A stretch of DNA of 64,000 nt, from contig NZ_BOOO01000047.1 in assembly GCF_016863275.1 (NCBI RefSeq), positions 37,405-101,404 on the forward strand, given 5' to 3'. This DNA comes from Planotetraspora mira. Lineage in GTDB: Bacteria; Actinomycetota; Actinomycetes; Streptosporangiales; Streptosporangiaceae. Below are positions 16,741 through 25,320 of the stretch, in pieces. Both the position numbers and the translations under genes were made by a program. Position 1 is the first letter of the stretch; the number at the start of each line of letters is the position of its first letter. The notes below the pieces were generated by a model. The model was given only the letters and a program-made list of their open reading frames with translations, had not been told where the DNA came from and searched no databases.

Positions 16741-17706
16741 CTATCTCGACGCCTCGGCCTCGCAGAAACTACGCCACAAGGAGTGCAGAATCTCGTCCGT
16801 CGGCCGCCATGTCAACTGCGTAGGCTCCCTAAGGCGACTGCCGCTCAGTCCGGCGTACTCCGTCTGAAGGAGCAACTTCGAGACGAGGATGGTCCTTGAC
16901 TCGGGCATGACCGCCAGCATTTGAAGGTCAAGCAGCGTATGGATATCGGCCCGCAACAGCAGCCCGTTGGTCACGGTGTTGGAGGCTGGCCCTCGATAGG
17001 GACGCAGATGTGCAGCTTCAAGGACGTCTTCCACCGGACAACCAGTGACGGCGCATGAGTAGCCGTACGCCCTCAATAGGTCCTGGCGGAAGCCACGCTG
17101 CCCGCGACGCATGACGATCTGTCGGTAGACGCGTCGGCGGGCGTCGTAGTCGTCATCTGGCGGGTCATCTTGCTCGGATACGGCCTCTTCGGCATCGCGG
17201 ATGAGGACCTCGGCGGCGGTGTTGCCGCGTGGCCGGCTAGGGCCGACAAGGCTTTCGAAGAAGAAGTAACCGTCCTCCCACGCCACCGGGTGAGCTAGGC
17301 CGCGAACGATGTATTGACTGCGGCCATTCTTGGGCGGTATTTCATCGAGTACTCCCACGGGGACGGCGTCCCGCAGGCAGGCCATCAGCCCTCTGTTGGT
17401 GTACATGCGGTCACGCTGAGCCGGGGAAAGGCCTTCCTGGTGATAGTTGAAGAACCAGCTGCCGTCCTCTCTTGTCCGCACTGCACCGTCTGGGTAAGGA
17501 CTTCGAAGGTTGATTCGGATGCTTAGGGCGTACTCAAGGTCTGCCGGCTTGTAGATTCCTTTCGGCGCGGACACTAGGAAGGATCCGTCGTCCATCCGGC
17601 CGGGAAACGGGGTGATTGCACCCGCGTGGTCAACGAACCAGGAAAGACGCCGCTGATGACTGTCAGCGAGGGTGCGGAGCTTGGTGAGGGCTTGATCGCC
17701 GGACAT
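16741..17706 (-). CDS. HNH endonuclease with PUA/SRA-like N-terminal domain
   Basis: 321 residues from ATG 17706 (MSGDQALTKLRTLADSHQRR); a GTG at 17742 is in frame. The C-terminus is an HNH domain: YGYSCAVTGCPVEDVLEAAH, then a conserved NGLLLRADIHTLLD and a downstream K. The N-terminal ~170 residues (IYKPADLEYALSIR, LMACLRDAVPVGVL, YIVRGLAHPVAWEDGYFFFE) look like the PUA/SRA-type module found before HNH domains in modification-dependent nucleases. It may therefore cut modified DNA. Placed beside a C5 methylase, it must spare the local modification. HNH is sure; the reader function is inferred. Confidence 0.85.
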   Translation of the reverse strand: MSGDQALTKLRTLADSHQRRLSWFVDHAGAITPFPGRMDDGSFLVSAPKGIYKPADLEYALSIRINLRSPYPDGAVRTREDGSWFFNYHQEGLSPAQRDRMYTNRGLMACLRDAVPVGVLDEIPPKNGRSQYIVRGLAHPVAWEDGYFFFESLVGPSRPRGNTAAEVLIRDAEEAVSEQDDPPDDDYDARRRVYRQIVMRRGQRGFRQDLLRAYGYSCAVTGCPVEDVLEAAHLRPYRGPASNTVTNGLLLRADIHTLLDLQMLAVMPESRTILVSKLLLQTEYAGLSGSRLREPTQLTWRPTDEILHSLWRSFCEAEASR

Positions 17707-18198
17707 GGCGCCAGTTTTGCATAGTTTGTAATAATCCCGCACGCCATCGAGCCCTACTGGGGGCCTGTCCTTTGAACGGCCCCGTCACGGATTCGGTGGT
17801 AAAGAAGGGTCAGTTGCATCATAGTGAGTCATTCTTGATCTTGATGAACTGATGAGCGCGGTCGCTGGTGGTGAGGATGCAGCGGACGAAAGTGAGCGTG
17901 ATTCGGTGCTGACGCAAATTCCCGTCCGGCCGGTCACCTGCTCATACCGGGCCGAGACAGACCGGGTACGGCTACCCACGACTGGGCCGTTGCCGATGTC
18001 CCGGTTGATGCGCGCCGTGTGCTGGTGGTGGTGTGGGTCATCGCCTGGTCTTCCCGGTGGGTGGCGACAGCTGTCCGGCGTGCTGGAGCGTTACCAGCGG
18101 AGCGCTCCCCATCTGGCATCGCGGATCGGCGCGGTGGTCAGCGAGCTTGGCTGTACAGCCGGGCCTCGGTCTTAGCCCCTGGCGGCATAGGCCATCTG
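17707..18198. other. Intergenic region, no gene supported
   Basis: Several overlapping frames on both strands, none with a domain or a good start. It could contain degraded mobile-element sequence, but I could not identify a transposase. Confidence 0.4.
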
Positions 18199-18846
18199 CT
18201 ACCCAAAACGCAAAGGGAACGAGCATTTCCGTGTGAGCGTGCGACCTGCCGAGTCCTTGAGTACGGCTTTTATCTTATGCTGACGAGATCCGGCAACCGG
18301 ATAGAACTTGTGAGTCAAGTCGATGCGCTGCGGGACTCGTACTTCAGTATCGCGGTCTATCGTAATGATATGAGCCTTGAATCCGTCGACCCACATCGTC
18401 ACTGTTGCTTTCCTGCCGGTGAAGGCAACGCTAGCTCGTGGATCAAATAGAAACGGATCGCCAAGCGTTGCGTCGCCCAGAACGCGCTGCGGAGGGGTGA
18501 CACAATCCAGCTCGAAAATCAAGGACGGCTGAGCTGGCTCTATCGGCACCGGCGGAAGAGAGGGAAGCGCCACGTTTCCGGATGTCGACGTTGGTCTTAC
18601 AGCAGGGGACTCGGGAACTTTCATAGTCACGGTAACGGTCGCGACAGGGCGCGTTGACGACGGTGCTGTCGAGGTAGAGCAGGCCACTGTTACGCCAGCC
18701 AAAATGCCACATAGCGCATAAAAGGCCGATACGGGAATGAGATTCGTCCGGTCGCGGATCACTGGACGCAGAGGACCCAGTCGAATCTGTTGGGCCTGGG
18801 GCGGTTGTCCGGCCCAGTAGTAGTCATGTCCGGGATCATGCGCCAC
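18199..18846 (-). CDS. Single-pass membrane protein with C-terminal extracytoplasmic domain
   Basis: 215 residues from GTG 18846, chosen because AGGAG lies 5 bp upstream; the longer frame to 19008 has poor sequence. A short cytoplasmic part rich in Gln and Pro is followed by one membrane segment (LIPVSAFYALCGILAGVTVAC). A Ser/Thr/Pro linker (STSTAPSSTRPVATVTVTMK) leads to a globular beta-rich domain containing two Cys. No family is recognised. The architecture matches the divergent gene at 19447, suggesting a pair of envelope proteins. Confidence 0.55.
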   Translation of the reverse strand: MAHDPGHDYYWAGQPPQAQQIRLGPLRPVIRDRTNLIPVSAFYALCGILAGVTVACSTSTAPSSTRPVATVTVTMKVPESPAVRPTSTSGNVALPSLPPVPIEPAQPSLIFELDCVTPPQRVLGDATLGDPFLFDPRASVAFTGRKATVTMWVDGFKAHIITIDRDTEVRVPQRIDLTHKFYPVAGSRQHKIKAVLKDSAGRTLTRKCSFPLRFG

Positions 18847-18869
18847 GGTGCTCCTGGGCTGCGAGTGCG

Positions 18870-18901
18870 TGTAGACATACGACTGCCTGTAGACATACGA
18901 C
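18870..18901 (-). repeat. Tandem 14-bp repeat just upstream of the membrane-protein start
   Basis: TGTAGACATACGAC occurs at 18870-18883 and 18888-18901, an 18-bp period. On the minus strand the pair sits 24-55 bp before the GTG at 18846, the location expected of a promoter or operator. A protein bound to both copies would see them about 1.7 helical turns apart. Confidence 0.5.
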
Positions 18902-19446
18902 GCTTGGGGCAGGCGTAGTGTTGGCCGGCGATACCGAAGCGTTAGCGGGAGGACAGGTACTGCCACGGGAGGCATGGTTAGCCCGCGATTCGTGGTGATT
19001 GGGCACAAGGCTGAATCGCTCCGGACCCCATGAGAGCCGAATGACGGTCGCTTTCTCAGGGCGTAGCGATCGCTGCGCTGACTGCCGATGGGCAGGGTGT
19101 GGAACGTTTTCTAGGGAGCTTGTGCCTATGGTGGTCGGTGTTGCCGTCGCCGGTGCCGTCATCTGGCGGCCATCCAGTGAGAAGTCGGCAACGGTTGCTA
19201 TATCTGAACGGCATAACGAAGTCAGCGATCGTCATGGTCCGATCTCTTGGGCGCGTCGGACCGCAGTGGTAGATCATTCGGACGGCCAACCCGCGATAGG
19301 GCCGACCTGCGGTTCCTCGGCCGTCAAACCATCCCACTGAGCGGCCATTCCTCTCTTTCTAACGTTCCAATCACGCTAGGCAACCCGGGAGGCGAAGTGC
19401 ACGTCCATCTATGGCACCGAGCATCCCAAGCCTCTGGAGTGACGCC
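18902..19446. other. Divergent promoter region
   Basis: About 550 bp between the two divergently transcribed single-pass membrane-protein genes. No gene or clear hairpin recognised. Confidence 0.4.
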
Positions 19447-20340
19447 ATGCACCAGCAGCCGGGCCCACAAGGCCCCTATGGGCCGCCCCCCGGCCAGCCC
19501 CAGTACGGCGGCACGCCTCCCCAGCAGCCACCCGGGTGGCAATACCCGCCAGGGTGGCAGCCCCCGCCGCCGCACCGGAAAGGCAAGGGCCCGGGCTTCT
19601 GGCTCCTCGTCATCGGGCTGCCCTTCGTCCTCCTCGTCGGCTGCATGGCGGTCGTCGGCACGCTGACAGTGCCGACTGGCACGACCAACAAGGTCGCGCA
19701 GTCCAGCGAAACCAGAAACGCGCCAGCCAAGGCCACCGACAGGGCCTCGAGCGACGAGGAGACCACTCCGTCCGACGAGCCATCGCCGACACCCAGCCCA
19801 GAGCCCTCCCCACGCAGGTACAGCGGGGTAAGCGCAAAGGTCATCAAGCTGCGCAAGAGCGATTGGACGGACGTGTGGCTTGTTACGCTCACGCATCGCG
19901 GGCAATCGAACTTCATCGTCTCGCCACTCGACGCCCGCGGTGCTGAGCAGAGCTCGATCGTCAACGAGATCGGCATCTATAAGGGAAGCGTCCTGCTCAA
20001 TGAGGACGAGGGCACGGAGACAGCGGCGCTCAAGATCGACGCCGACGGGAAGTGGACGGTGACGCTCAAGCCCATTTCCAAGGCTCGGCAGTGGACCGGT
20101 GCCGGACTTACCGGCCGCGGCGACGACGTGGTGATTGTCAACCCGCCGAGCGCCGGCCTCACTACAGTGAACGCCCGTCACTCCGGGAGCTCGAACTTCA
20201 TCGTGGACGCCTACACCGAGTCCAGCCGGGAGAATCTCGTCAACGAAATCGGCAGTTGGCGCGGGGAGGTCCCCCTCCCTGATGGGACGATCCTCGTCAC
20301 GGTGCACGCTGACGGCGTCTGGTCCTTCAAGAAAAGCTGA
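19447..20340 (+). CDS. Proline-rich single-pass membrane protein with duplicated extracellular domain
   Basis: 297 residues from ATG 19447. The first ~45 residues are Gln/Pro/Gly-rich with YGPPPGQP and PPGWQ-type repeats. One membrane helix follows (FWLLVIGLPFVLLVGCMAVV), then a Ser/Thr/Pro/Glu linker. Two similar ~75-residue repeats come next: HRGQSNFIVSPLDARG with SIVNEIGIYKG, and HSGSSNFIVDAYTESS with LVNEIGSWRGEVPL. Both end in a D-A/D-G-x-W segment. It is probably surface-exposed. The function is unknown, and the repeated module suggests ligand or sugar binding. Confidence 0.75.
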   Translation: MHQQPGPQGPYGPPPGQPQYGGTPPQQPPGWQYPPGWQPPPPHRKGKGPGFWLLVIGLPFVLLVGCMAVVGTLTVPTGTTNKVAQSSETRNAPAKATDRASSDEETTPSDEPSPTPSPEPSPRRYSGVSAKVIKLRKSDWTDVWLVTLTHRGQSNFIVSPLDARGAEQSSIVNEIGIYKGSVLLNEDEGTETAALKIDADGKWTVTLKPISKARQWTGAGLTGRGDDVVIVNPPSAGLTTVNARHSGSSNFIVDAYTESSRENLVNEIGSWRGEVPLPDGTILVTVHADGVWSFKKS

Positions 20341-20751
20341 GATGCGTGACGGCTGGCCTAAGACCAACGCCTCGCTTCCGGACTTCGAGACAGGCCGCCG
20401 TTGCCCCGCAAGCCGTTGTGGCGACTGACAACGGAGTGCCTCTGCCATGCGTGGCCGAGAGTCTTGCCCAGTCCTTCTGATCCGTAGCAAGGTCAGATCT
20501 GAGCACAGTCGTCCAGGGCTGGCATGAGCGCCTGGATATGCGCCGAGGTGCCGGATGGTGTTAGCTGCCACGACAAAATGTCCAATCGGGCACGAGCACC
20601 GCGTCCGCGGCGCGGCCGCTAGCTTCCTGAGCACCGTAGCGGGTGCGGACCTGGCAGGCGTCTGGCCGTGCCGCCCCTGACTACAGCATGGGGACGCCGG
20701 AGGAACTCCCTATCGAAGCCTTCAACGGTTCCCCTCCTAACTTGTTCGGTT
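20341..20751. other. Intergenic region
   Basis: About 410 bp without a supported gene. Confidence 0.4.
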
Positions 20752-21666
20752 ATGAGTCAGGACGCGGCTGAGTGCCATAATGGGCTTATGGAAGCACATG
20801 GCGGACATCCGTTTGATCCGCAAATTCTTTATGTCGATCTCACGGCCGACTATCGTAGTCTTGAGGCATGGGGCCTCCATCTCTTCAACTCGATGGCTGC
20901 TCGACTGAGAGCGGAGCTATCCGCTCTGCGGCAAGAAGATTCTCGTTTTTGGCCGCCTGAAGGATGGGTTCCCGAGGGTCCGCACTTCGTTTATGAAGAT
21001 TTCCCTAGTCTGTTTCACACGCGCAGAGGTCGTGGTCCACTGTTCATAGCGTGGGACACGAATATGGTTATAGACTACTTTAACTACGGGCGAGCCTTGT
21101 GGGAGGGCAACGATCTACCGGTCGTGGCCGACGAAAACTATGCGAGCGAGCTAGAGGGTCTCCAACTGCTGATTGCCTTGTGGGTACTAAGGGATATCAG
21201 ATTTATTATCCTGCCTGCGTCAATCAACGATGCGAAGAAGCGCCTCTCGGCCGAACGTAAGGCTCACCGGATCAGAGCGTTTGAAGAGTTTACTTCGGCG
21301 CTGGGCTTGGTAAGCAGTGAGCCCTCCGGGATGGATCTTCCTTCCAGAGAAGGTTTGCTGATTCTTCCGGACTCCTTACTAGAGGATGCGTTAGCAGGGC
21401 TGCCTCAGGGCTTCGATCGCGTACTTGTTGCGTCTGCAGCTCGCATGGGGATACATGTCTTCATGACAATGGACAAGGGTATTTTGAAGCAGCGCGAGGC
21501 GTTTAGATCGTTTGGGTTGTTTCTGGCGTCGCCGCTTGATCTTCTGGAAGCACTGATTGGCTGCGGAGCGTTTCACTGTATGCTCGAACCTCGTTACGCA
21601 TACTGGCCAATGCCTGATCAGATGAGGGTCGGTCATTTGATTCGCGCCCTGCCGTCGTTCGATTAG
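20752..21666 (+). CDS. PIN-like domain protein
   Basis: 304 residues from ATG 20752; ATG 20788 is an alternative and neither has a strong ribosome site. Residues near 95-105 (FIAWDTNMVIDYF) give the first catalytic Asp of a PIN-like fold. Further acidic residues follow in a helix, and a late block (GFDRVLVASAARMGIHVFMTMDKGIL) matches the PIN C-terminal core with D-R-x-L and M-D-K-G. PIN proteins are metal-dependent RNases, often toxins. No antitoxin gene is adjacent, so it may be a standalone nuclease. GC content is lower than in neighbours, suggesting recent arrival. Confidence 0.6.
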   Translation: MSQDAAECHNGLMEAHGGHPFDPQILYVDLTADYRSLEAWGLHLFNSMAARLRAELSALRQEDSRFWPPEGWVPEGPHFVYEDFPSLFHTRRGRGPLFIAWDTNMVIDYFNYGRALWEGNDLPVVADENYASELEGLQLLIALWVLRDIRFIILPASINDAKKRLSAERKAHRIRAFEEFTSALGLVSSEPSGMDLPSREGLLILPDSLLEDALAGLPQGFDRVLVASAARMGIHVFMTMDKGILKQREAFRSFGLFLASPLDLLEALIGCGAFHCMLEPRYAYWPMPDQMRVGHLIRALPSFD

Positions 21667-22559
21667 GTCAGCCGCTGAATCCGAGGCAAGGATTGGCGAC
21701 TCCAGCGCTGCTTTTGAAGGGAAGCCGCCTGCTGCGTGGCCTGGATGGCCTGGCCGTCACGAAGGTCGTCGCCGGAGGTAACGGAATGCAGAATGGGCCA
21801 GCGGTGCACCTGGCGCCGATCAACGCGCGAGATACGACCCGCAGTTCGGGGCCGCCGCGGTCCGGGTGAAGGATGGGTGACCACCCGTCCACGGCATCTG
21901 CCGGTGGCGGGCCGCGGGCGTGCGTTGCTCTGGCGTAAGCGGCGCTATTGATGTGACCAGACATCCTGCCCGCGTCAGACGTTCACCGAGCAGTGCCGCA
22001 GATCCCCGTGCAGGCCCGGCTGCCCCCGCTCGGTGGTCCGGATGCACGGCTGTCAGCGGGATCCGATGTTTCCATGACCTACTGAACCTGCCCCCACGGC
22101 TGGTCGGCCGATCCCGACCGGCTGGACGCAGGGCCCAGCCACTGATGCTCACTACTCCTGGACGGCGTTGCAGTGCCGCCGCCACATGCGCACGACCCAC
22201 TCGTTAGCACCGATCGGCGGCTCGACGTCAAAGCGGAACGTCTGCGCCGTCTCGACCAAATACAGCAGTGGTGTTCCGTCGCGACCGTCCTCACGGTCGA
22301 GGAGAGGGCCGCCCTGGAGGCACTCGACGGTGATCACCAGGTCGAGGACACGCTGCACTGCGAGATCCAGCAAATACACGGTGATTTCCCGCACCTGTCC
22401 CTGGGCCAGGCGCTTAACCAAGACGAGTGGTGGCTGGTCTGGGGCGATGACGGCATGCGCGACCTCAGGGTGCTACCGCCGTGCGGTCGAAGACCCGACC
22501 TCAAGCCAGCAGTGCGTCCTCCAGCTTGACCACCCAGGATGGTGCGGCTTCGCGCTGGA
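21667..22559. other. Region with no confident gene; ambiguous double-stranded ORF
   Basis: Between 22152 and 22529 both strands stay open in mirror frames (118 residues on plus from GTG 22173; about 107 codons on minus ending at 22152). Both have plausible composition but only weak starts (GTG or TTG, no ribosome site). My count of GC by codon position does not separate them. It is probably a gene remnant or a small unidentified gene. The rest (21667-22140) shows nothing. Confidence 0.35.
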
Positions 22560-23399
22560 CTAGACGCCCTCCGGAACTCGGTCACCGAGGTCACCGGCGA
22601 ACTCGAATACCCCAGGCCGAATCTCGCGGGATTGCGCCCGCACGTTATCGGCGAGGTCGGCTGGCCAGCGCGTCTCGGATGTCCACACGACGCCCTGCAT
22701 GTCCTTCAGATGGTGCGCCTCAATGTGCTTGGACAGATCCAGGCCTGACGCATCGATCGAGATGCCGCCAAGGCGACCCTTGACCACGTCGACCATCGAC
22801 AGCACCACGTCGATGCTCAAGCTCCAGGTCGCTGCACTCCTGGAGGTCACCCGCAGCGGCCTCTCTAGATTCTTGCGGAGAAGAGTCCCGAGCATCTTGT
22901 TTACCGACGCGGCCTCATCCGCGCTGACAGCAAGTCTGCGGAGCATTCGGTACAGGCGGTCACCGATCTCCAAAGCTCCTTGCAGGTCCCCGGTGTAGCG
23001 AGCAAACACATGTCGCACGATGGTGGCGTCCCGCGAGAAATCCGCCTCTCGGCCGAAACGCTCCATCTGCGCGCCGACCTGGGCAAGCACCGCTGCGAGA
23101 TGGCGCGCATCACGGCGTGCTTCGAGAAGCATGACAACGCGCTCGGATTCGGCCCGAGGCGTGATCGCGGCAGCGTCATCAGCAACATGGACTCTGATCA
23201 CACGGGTGATGCCGACGCCAACTGCCACATCAGTCTGCCCAGTGAACGTCACCGTCATTGTGTCGGTAGAGGCGGGCTGGGCACCTGCAGCAACGAGGAG
23301 CCGCGCCCATCGTGGGGACACGGTGATCCGCAGCCACGGCTTGGGCCTGTTTCCTCGTGCCAGTCGGCCGAGCAGGCTGTCAGGCCGCACCCGCAACAT
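22560..23399 (-). CDS. Unknown protein, second gene of a two-gene membrane operon
   Basis: 279 residues from ATG 23399, which has an almost perfect ribosome site (GGGAGGTGA) 5 bp upstream inside the end of the previous gene; a GTG at 23408 is in frame. The N-terminus is basic (RMLRVRPDSLLGRLARGNRP) and then beta-rich. The middle and C-terminal parts are helical (MLLEARRDARHLAAVLAQVG). I recognise no family. Translational coupling to a small membrane protein suggests it works at the membrane with that partner. Confidence 0.6.
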   Translation of the reverse strand: MLRVRPDSLLGRLARGNRPKPWLRITVSPRWARLLVAAGAQPASTDTMTVTFTGQTDVAVGVGITRVIRVHVADDAAAITPRAESERVVMLLEARRDARHLAAVLAQVGAQMERFGREADFSRDATIVRHVFARYTGDLQGALEIGDRLYRMLRRLAVSADEAASVNKMLGTLLRKNLERPLRVTSRSAATWSLSIDVVLSMVDVVKGRLGGISIDASGLDLSKHIEAHHLKDMQGVVWTSETRWPADLADNVRAQSREIRPGVFEFAGDLGDRVPEGV

Positions 23400-23730
23400 C
23401 CTTGTCACCTCCCTCCAGCTCCTTCTGCGCCGCGTCGCCGGGTTTGGCCTCTGTCACCTCAACGCGCGCTAGGAGCCCCTGCACCATGGCCGGCGCCCCT
23501 ACCCCCATGATGAACGCTGGCCAGGGACCGCTCATCTGCTGGCTCGCTGCGGCCGCGACCACCGCCCCCACGGCCAACCCGACAGCCAGGACGAAAAGCC
23601 GGGCCCATCGTTCCTCGGTGCTGGGCCAGGGAAACTTGTACTTCGCTGCCACCACCGCCGCGCTCAGCCCGACCAGGCCGGCGGCCCCGCCGCCTGAGAG
23701 CCCCCACACGGCCGCTTCCATCGGGTTCAT
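23380..23730 (-). CDS. Small multi-helix membrane protein
   Basis: 116 residues. Hydrophobic segments are AAVWGLSGGGAAGLVGLSAA (about 5-25), RLFVLAVGLAVGAVVAAAA (about 43-62) and a third near WPAFIMGVGAPAMV. A charged C-terminal tail follows (about 90-116). The composition resembles small membrane partners encoded next to conflict-system NTPases in actinomycetes, but that is a loose resemblance. It overlaps and is coupled to the downstream gene. Confidence 0.6.
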   Translation of the reverse strand: MNPMEAAVWGLSGGGAAGLVGLSAAVVAAKYKFPWPSTEERWARLFVLAVGLAVGAVVAAAASQQMSGPWPAFIMGVGAPAMVQGLLARVEVTEAKPGDAAQKELEGGDKDVAGAA

Positions 23731-24124
23731 GTACCGACGGTAAATGCATGAAGCCGTCAGTGACAGGCATACGTCGCGACAGCTTCATTGTGGGACAGCA
23801 TCGTCTTCCCGAGACGACTCCTGACCACATCACCCGCCGTCGAGGACCCGCCGGACCTCGGGCAATCACCGTTATCAGACAGTGGAACCGTGGTCAGCGT
23901 GGTATTGGCAATAGTCGGCATGTACTCGTGCCGGGGGCACCGCCCGGGCCCGGTGCGATCGTTCGTTTTGGGATGTATGCGTAGTTCATGTATTCACATC
24001 CATGATCATCCTTGTTGTGTACTTCAGGTATCGCGGACGGGTGAACGGAAAACGCGTGTTGACATGGCGCAGATCGAGACCCAATCTCGCATCAAGGGTT
24101 TTATGTGGAGCGGGGGTTCATGCC
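23731..24124. other. Divergent promoter region
   Basis: About 390 bp between the divergent membrane operon (minus) and the zinc-ribbon operon (plus). No gene supported. Confidence 0.4.
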
Positions 24125-24412
24125 ATGAGCCCTGGCGAAATGATTCCGCCCGGGGATACCCCGCGACAGGTTCCGACCGTCTCCGTGTACGTATGGTGCG
24201 ACGACTGCGGTCGTGTGTATGTGAGGGCGTCGGATGCGGACCAGTGCCCGAAGAACTCCAGCCACCGGCCTACGAAACAGGTTCTCGTTAAGTTAAAGTG
24301 CGAAACATGTGACGTGATCTGGGACGGATGGTTTCGCAAGCCGCCCCGATGCTCACGAGCCAAGGCGGCCAACGACCATCCGCTACGAGTTGTGCGAGTA
24401 TCTCCTACATGA
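24125..24412 (+). CDS. Small zinc-ribbon protein, first gene of a coupled three-gene operon
   Basis: 95 residues from ATG 24125. Cysteines lie in WCDDCG, a single C (ADQCPKN), CETC and PPRC, enough for one or two zinc ribbons; no catalytic motif is seen. The stop overlaps the ATG of the next gene (ATGA), so translation is coupled. It could be a regulatory or adaptor subunit of the membrane complex encoded downstream. Confidence 0.7.
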   Translation: MSPGEMIPPGDTPRQVPTVSVYVWCDDCGRVYVRASDADQCPKNSSHRPTKQVLVKLKCETCDVIWDGWFRKPPRCSRAKAANDHPLRVVRVSPT

Positions 24413-25320
24413 TCGAGGGCCTGTTCGACAGAGCGGCCTCACTGCTTGAGCGGCGGTTCTTGAAGAACGCCTTCCTGCCTGTCCTGTTGGTCGCTCCAGC
24501 GGCGGCGGCGCCCGCGCTCGTCCAGGAGGACCTGTTGGCCCGGCTCATCCGGTGGTGGGATGGGCAGGCCACGACAGTGCAGTTCCTCTTTCTGCTTGGC
24601 TATTTCGTGACCTGTTGGTTTAGCGGGGCCATCGTCGCGAGTCAATGGCGCAACATCATCCGACTCTACGAGGGATACCCGACGATGCGATGGCGCCCCA
24701 TCAGTCGACCGGCCGTGCGATGGCACAGAGGTGAGCGTCGACGGCTTGCGTCTAATGCCCAAGGCGCTGACTATCGTACGTACCGATCATATCCGCGGGA
24801 GAGCGATATCCTCCCCACGCGACTGGGCAACGTCATACGCGCCGCTGAAACATATCCCTGGCGTCGCTATGGTGTGGATACAATCACCATCTGGCCGAGG
24901 ATCTATCGTGTCCTTCCGCAGAGCACGATAAGCGACATTCAGGATGCTCGTGCCACCTTGGAATTCCTGCTGGTTCTCTCCCTTTGGTTCGTCACGGTCG
25001 GTGTTGGGAACGTAGTGTTCGCAGCAGTACTGGGTACTACTATGCTCGGCGCAGTGCTTGTGTGCGGCATTGCCTCCTTTCTTTCGTACTTGACTTATGT
25101 TTCGGCCATTCCGGCGGCCGTCGAATACGGGGAACAACTTCGGTCGGCGTTTGACGCTCACCGTCTCGACCTATTGGCCAGGTACCGCGCGCCATTCCCC
25201 AGAAATCTTGACGAAGAGCGCAAGCAGTGGGCCGAACTAATGAATTTCATTGTCAGCGGGACCGCTCTGGGATGGATCTACGATAATCAATCCATCGCTT
25301 CCACTACGGAAATGCAATGA
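24409..25320 (+). CDS. Four-helix membrane protein of the coupled operon
   Basis: 303 residues from ATG 24409. Predicted helices lie near 18-37, 56-76 and two between about 180 and 230 (LEFLLVLSLWFVTVGVGNVV, then LGAVLVCGIASFLSYLTYV). They flank a ~100-residue soluble loop rich in Arg and Tyr (RTYRSYPRES, YPWRRYGVDTITIWPRIYRV). No family is recognised. It overlaps both neighbours by ATGA, indicating a stoichiometric complex with the zinc-ribbon and SAF-domain proteins. Confidence 0.7.
   Translation: MIEGLFDRAASLLERRFLKNAFLPVLLVAPAAAAPALVQEDLLARLIRWWDGQATTVQFLFLLGYFVTCWFSGAIVASQWRNIIRLYEGYPTMRWRPISRPAVRWHRGERRRLASNAQGADYRTYRSYPRESDILPTRLGNVIRAAETYPWRRYGVDTITIWPRIYRVLPQSTISDIQDARATLEFLLVLSLWFVTVGVGNVVFAAVLGTTMLGAVLVCGIASFLSYLTYVSAIPAAVEYGEQLRSAFDAHRLDLLARYRAPFPRNLDEERKQWAELMNFIVSGTALGWIYDNQSIASTTEMQ

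Noticed and set aside
17758..18198. Suspected insertion-sequence remnant
   Set aside because: No transposase motif, terminal repeats or target duplication could be identified.
19324..20634. 436-codon minus-strand frame
   Set aside because: Covers the clear plus-strand membrane-protein gene; composition is typical of an antisense artefact.
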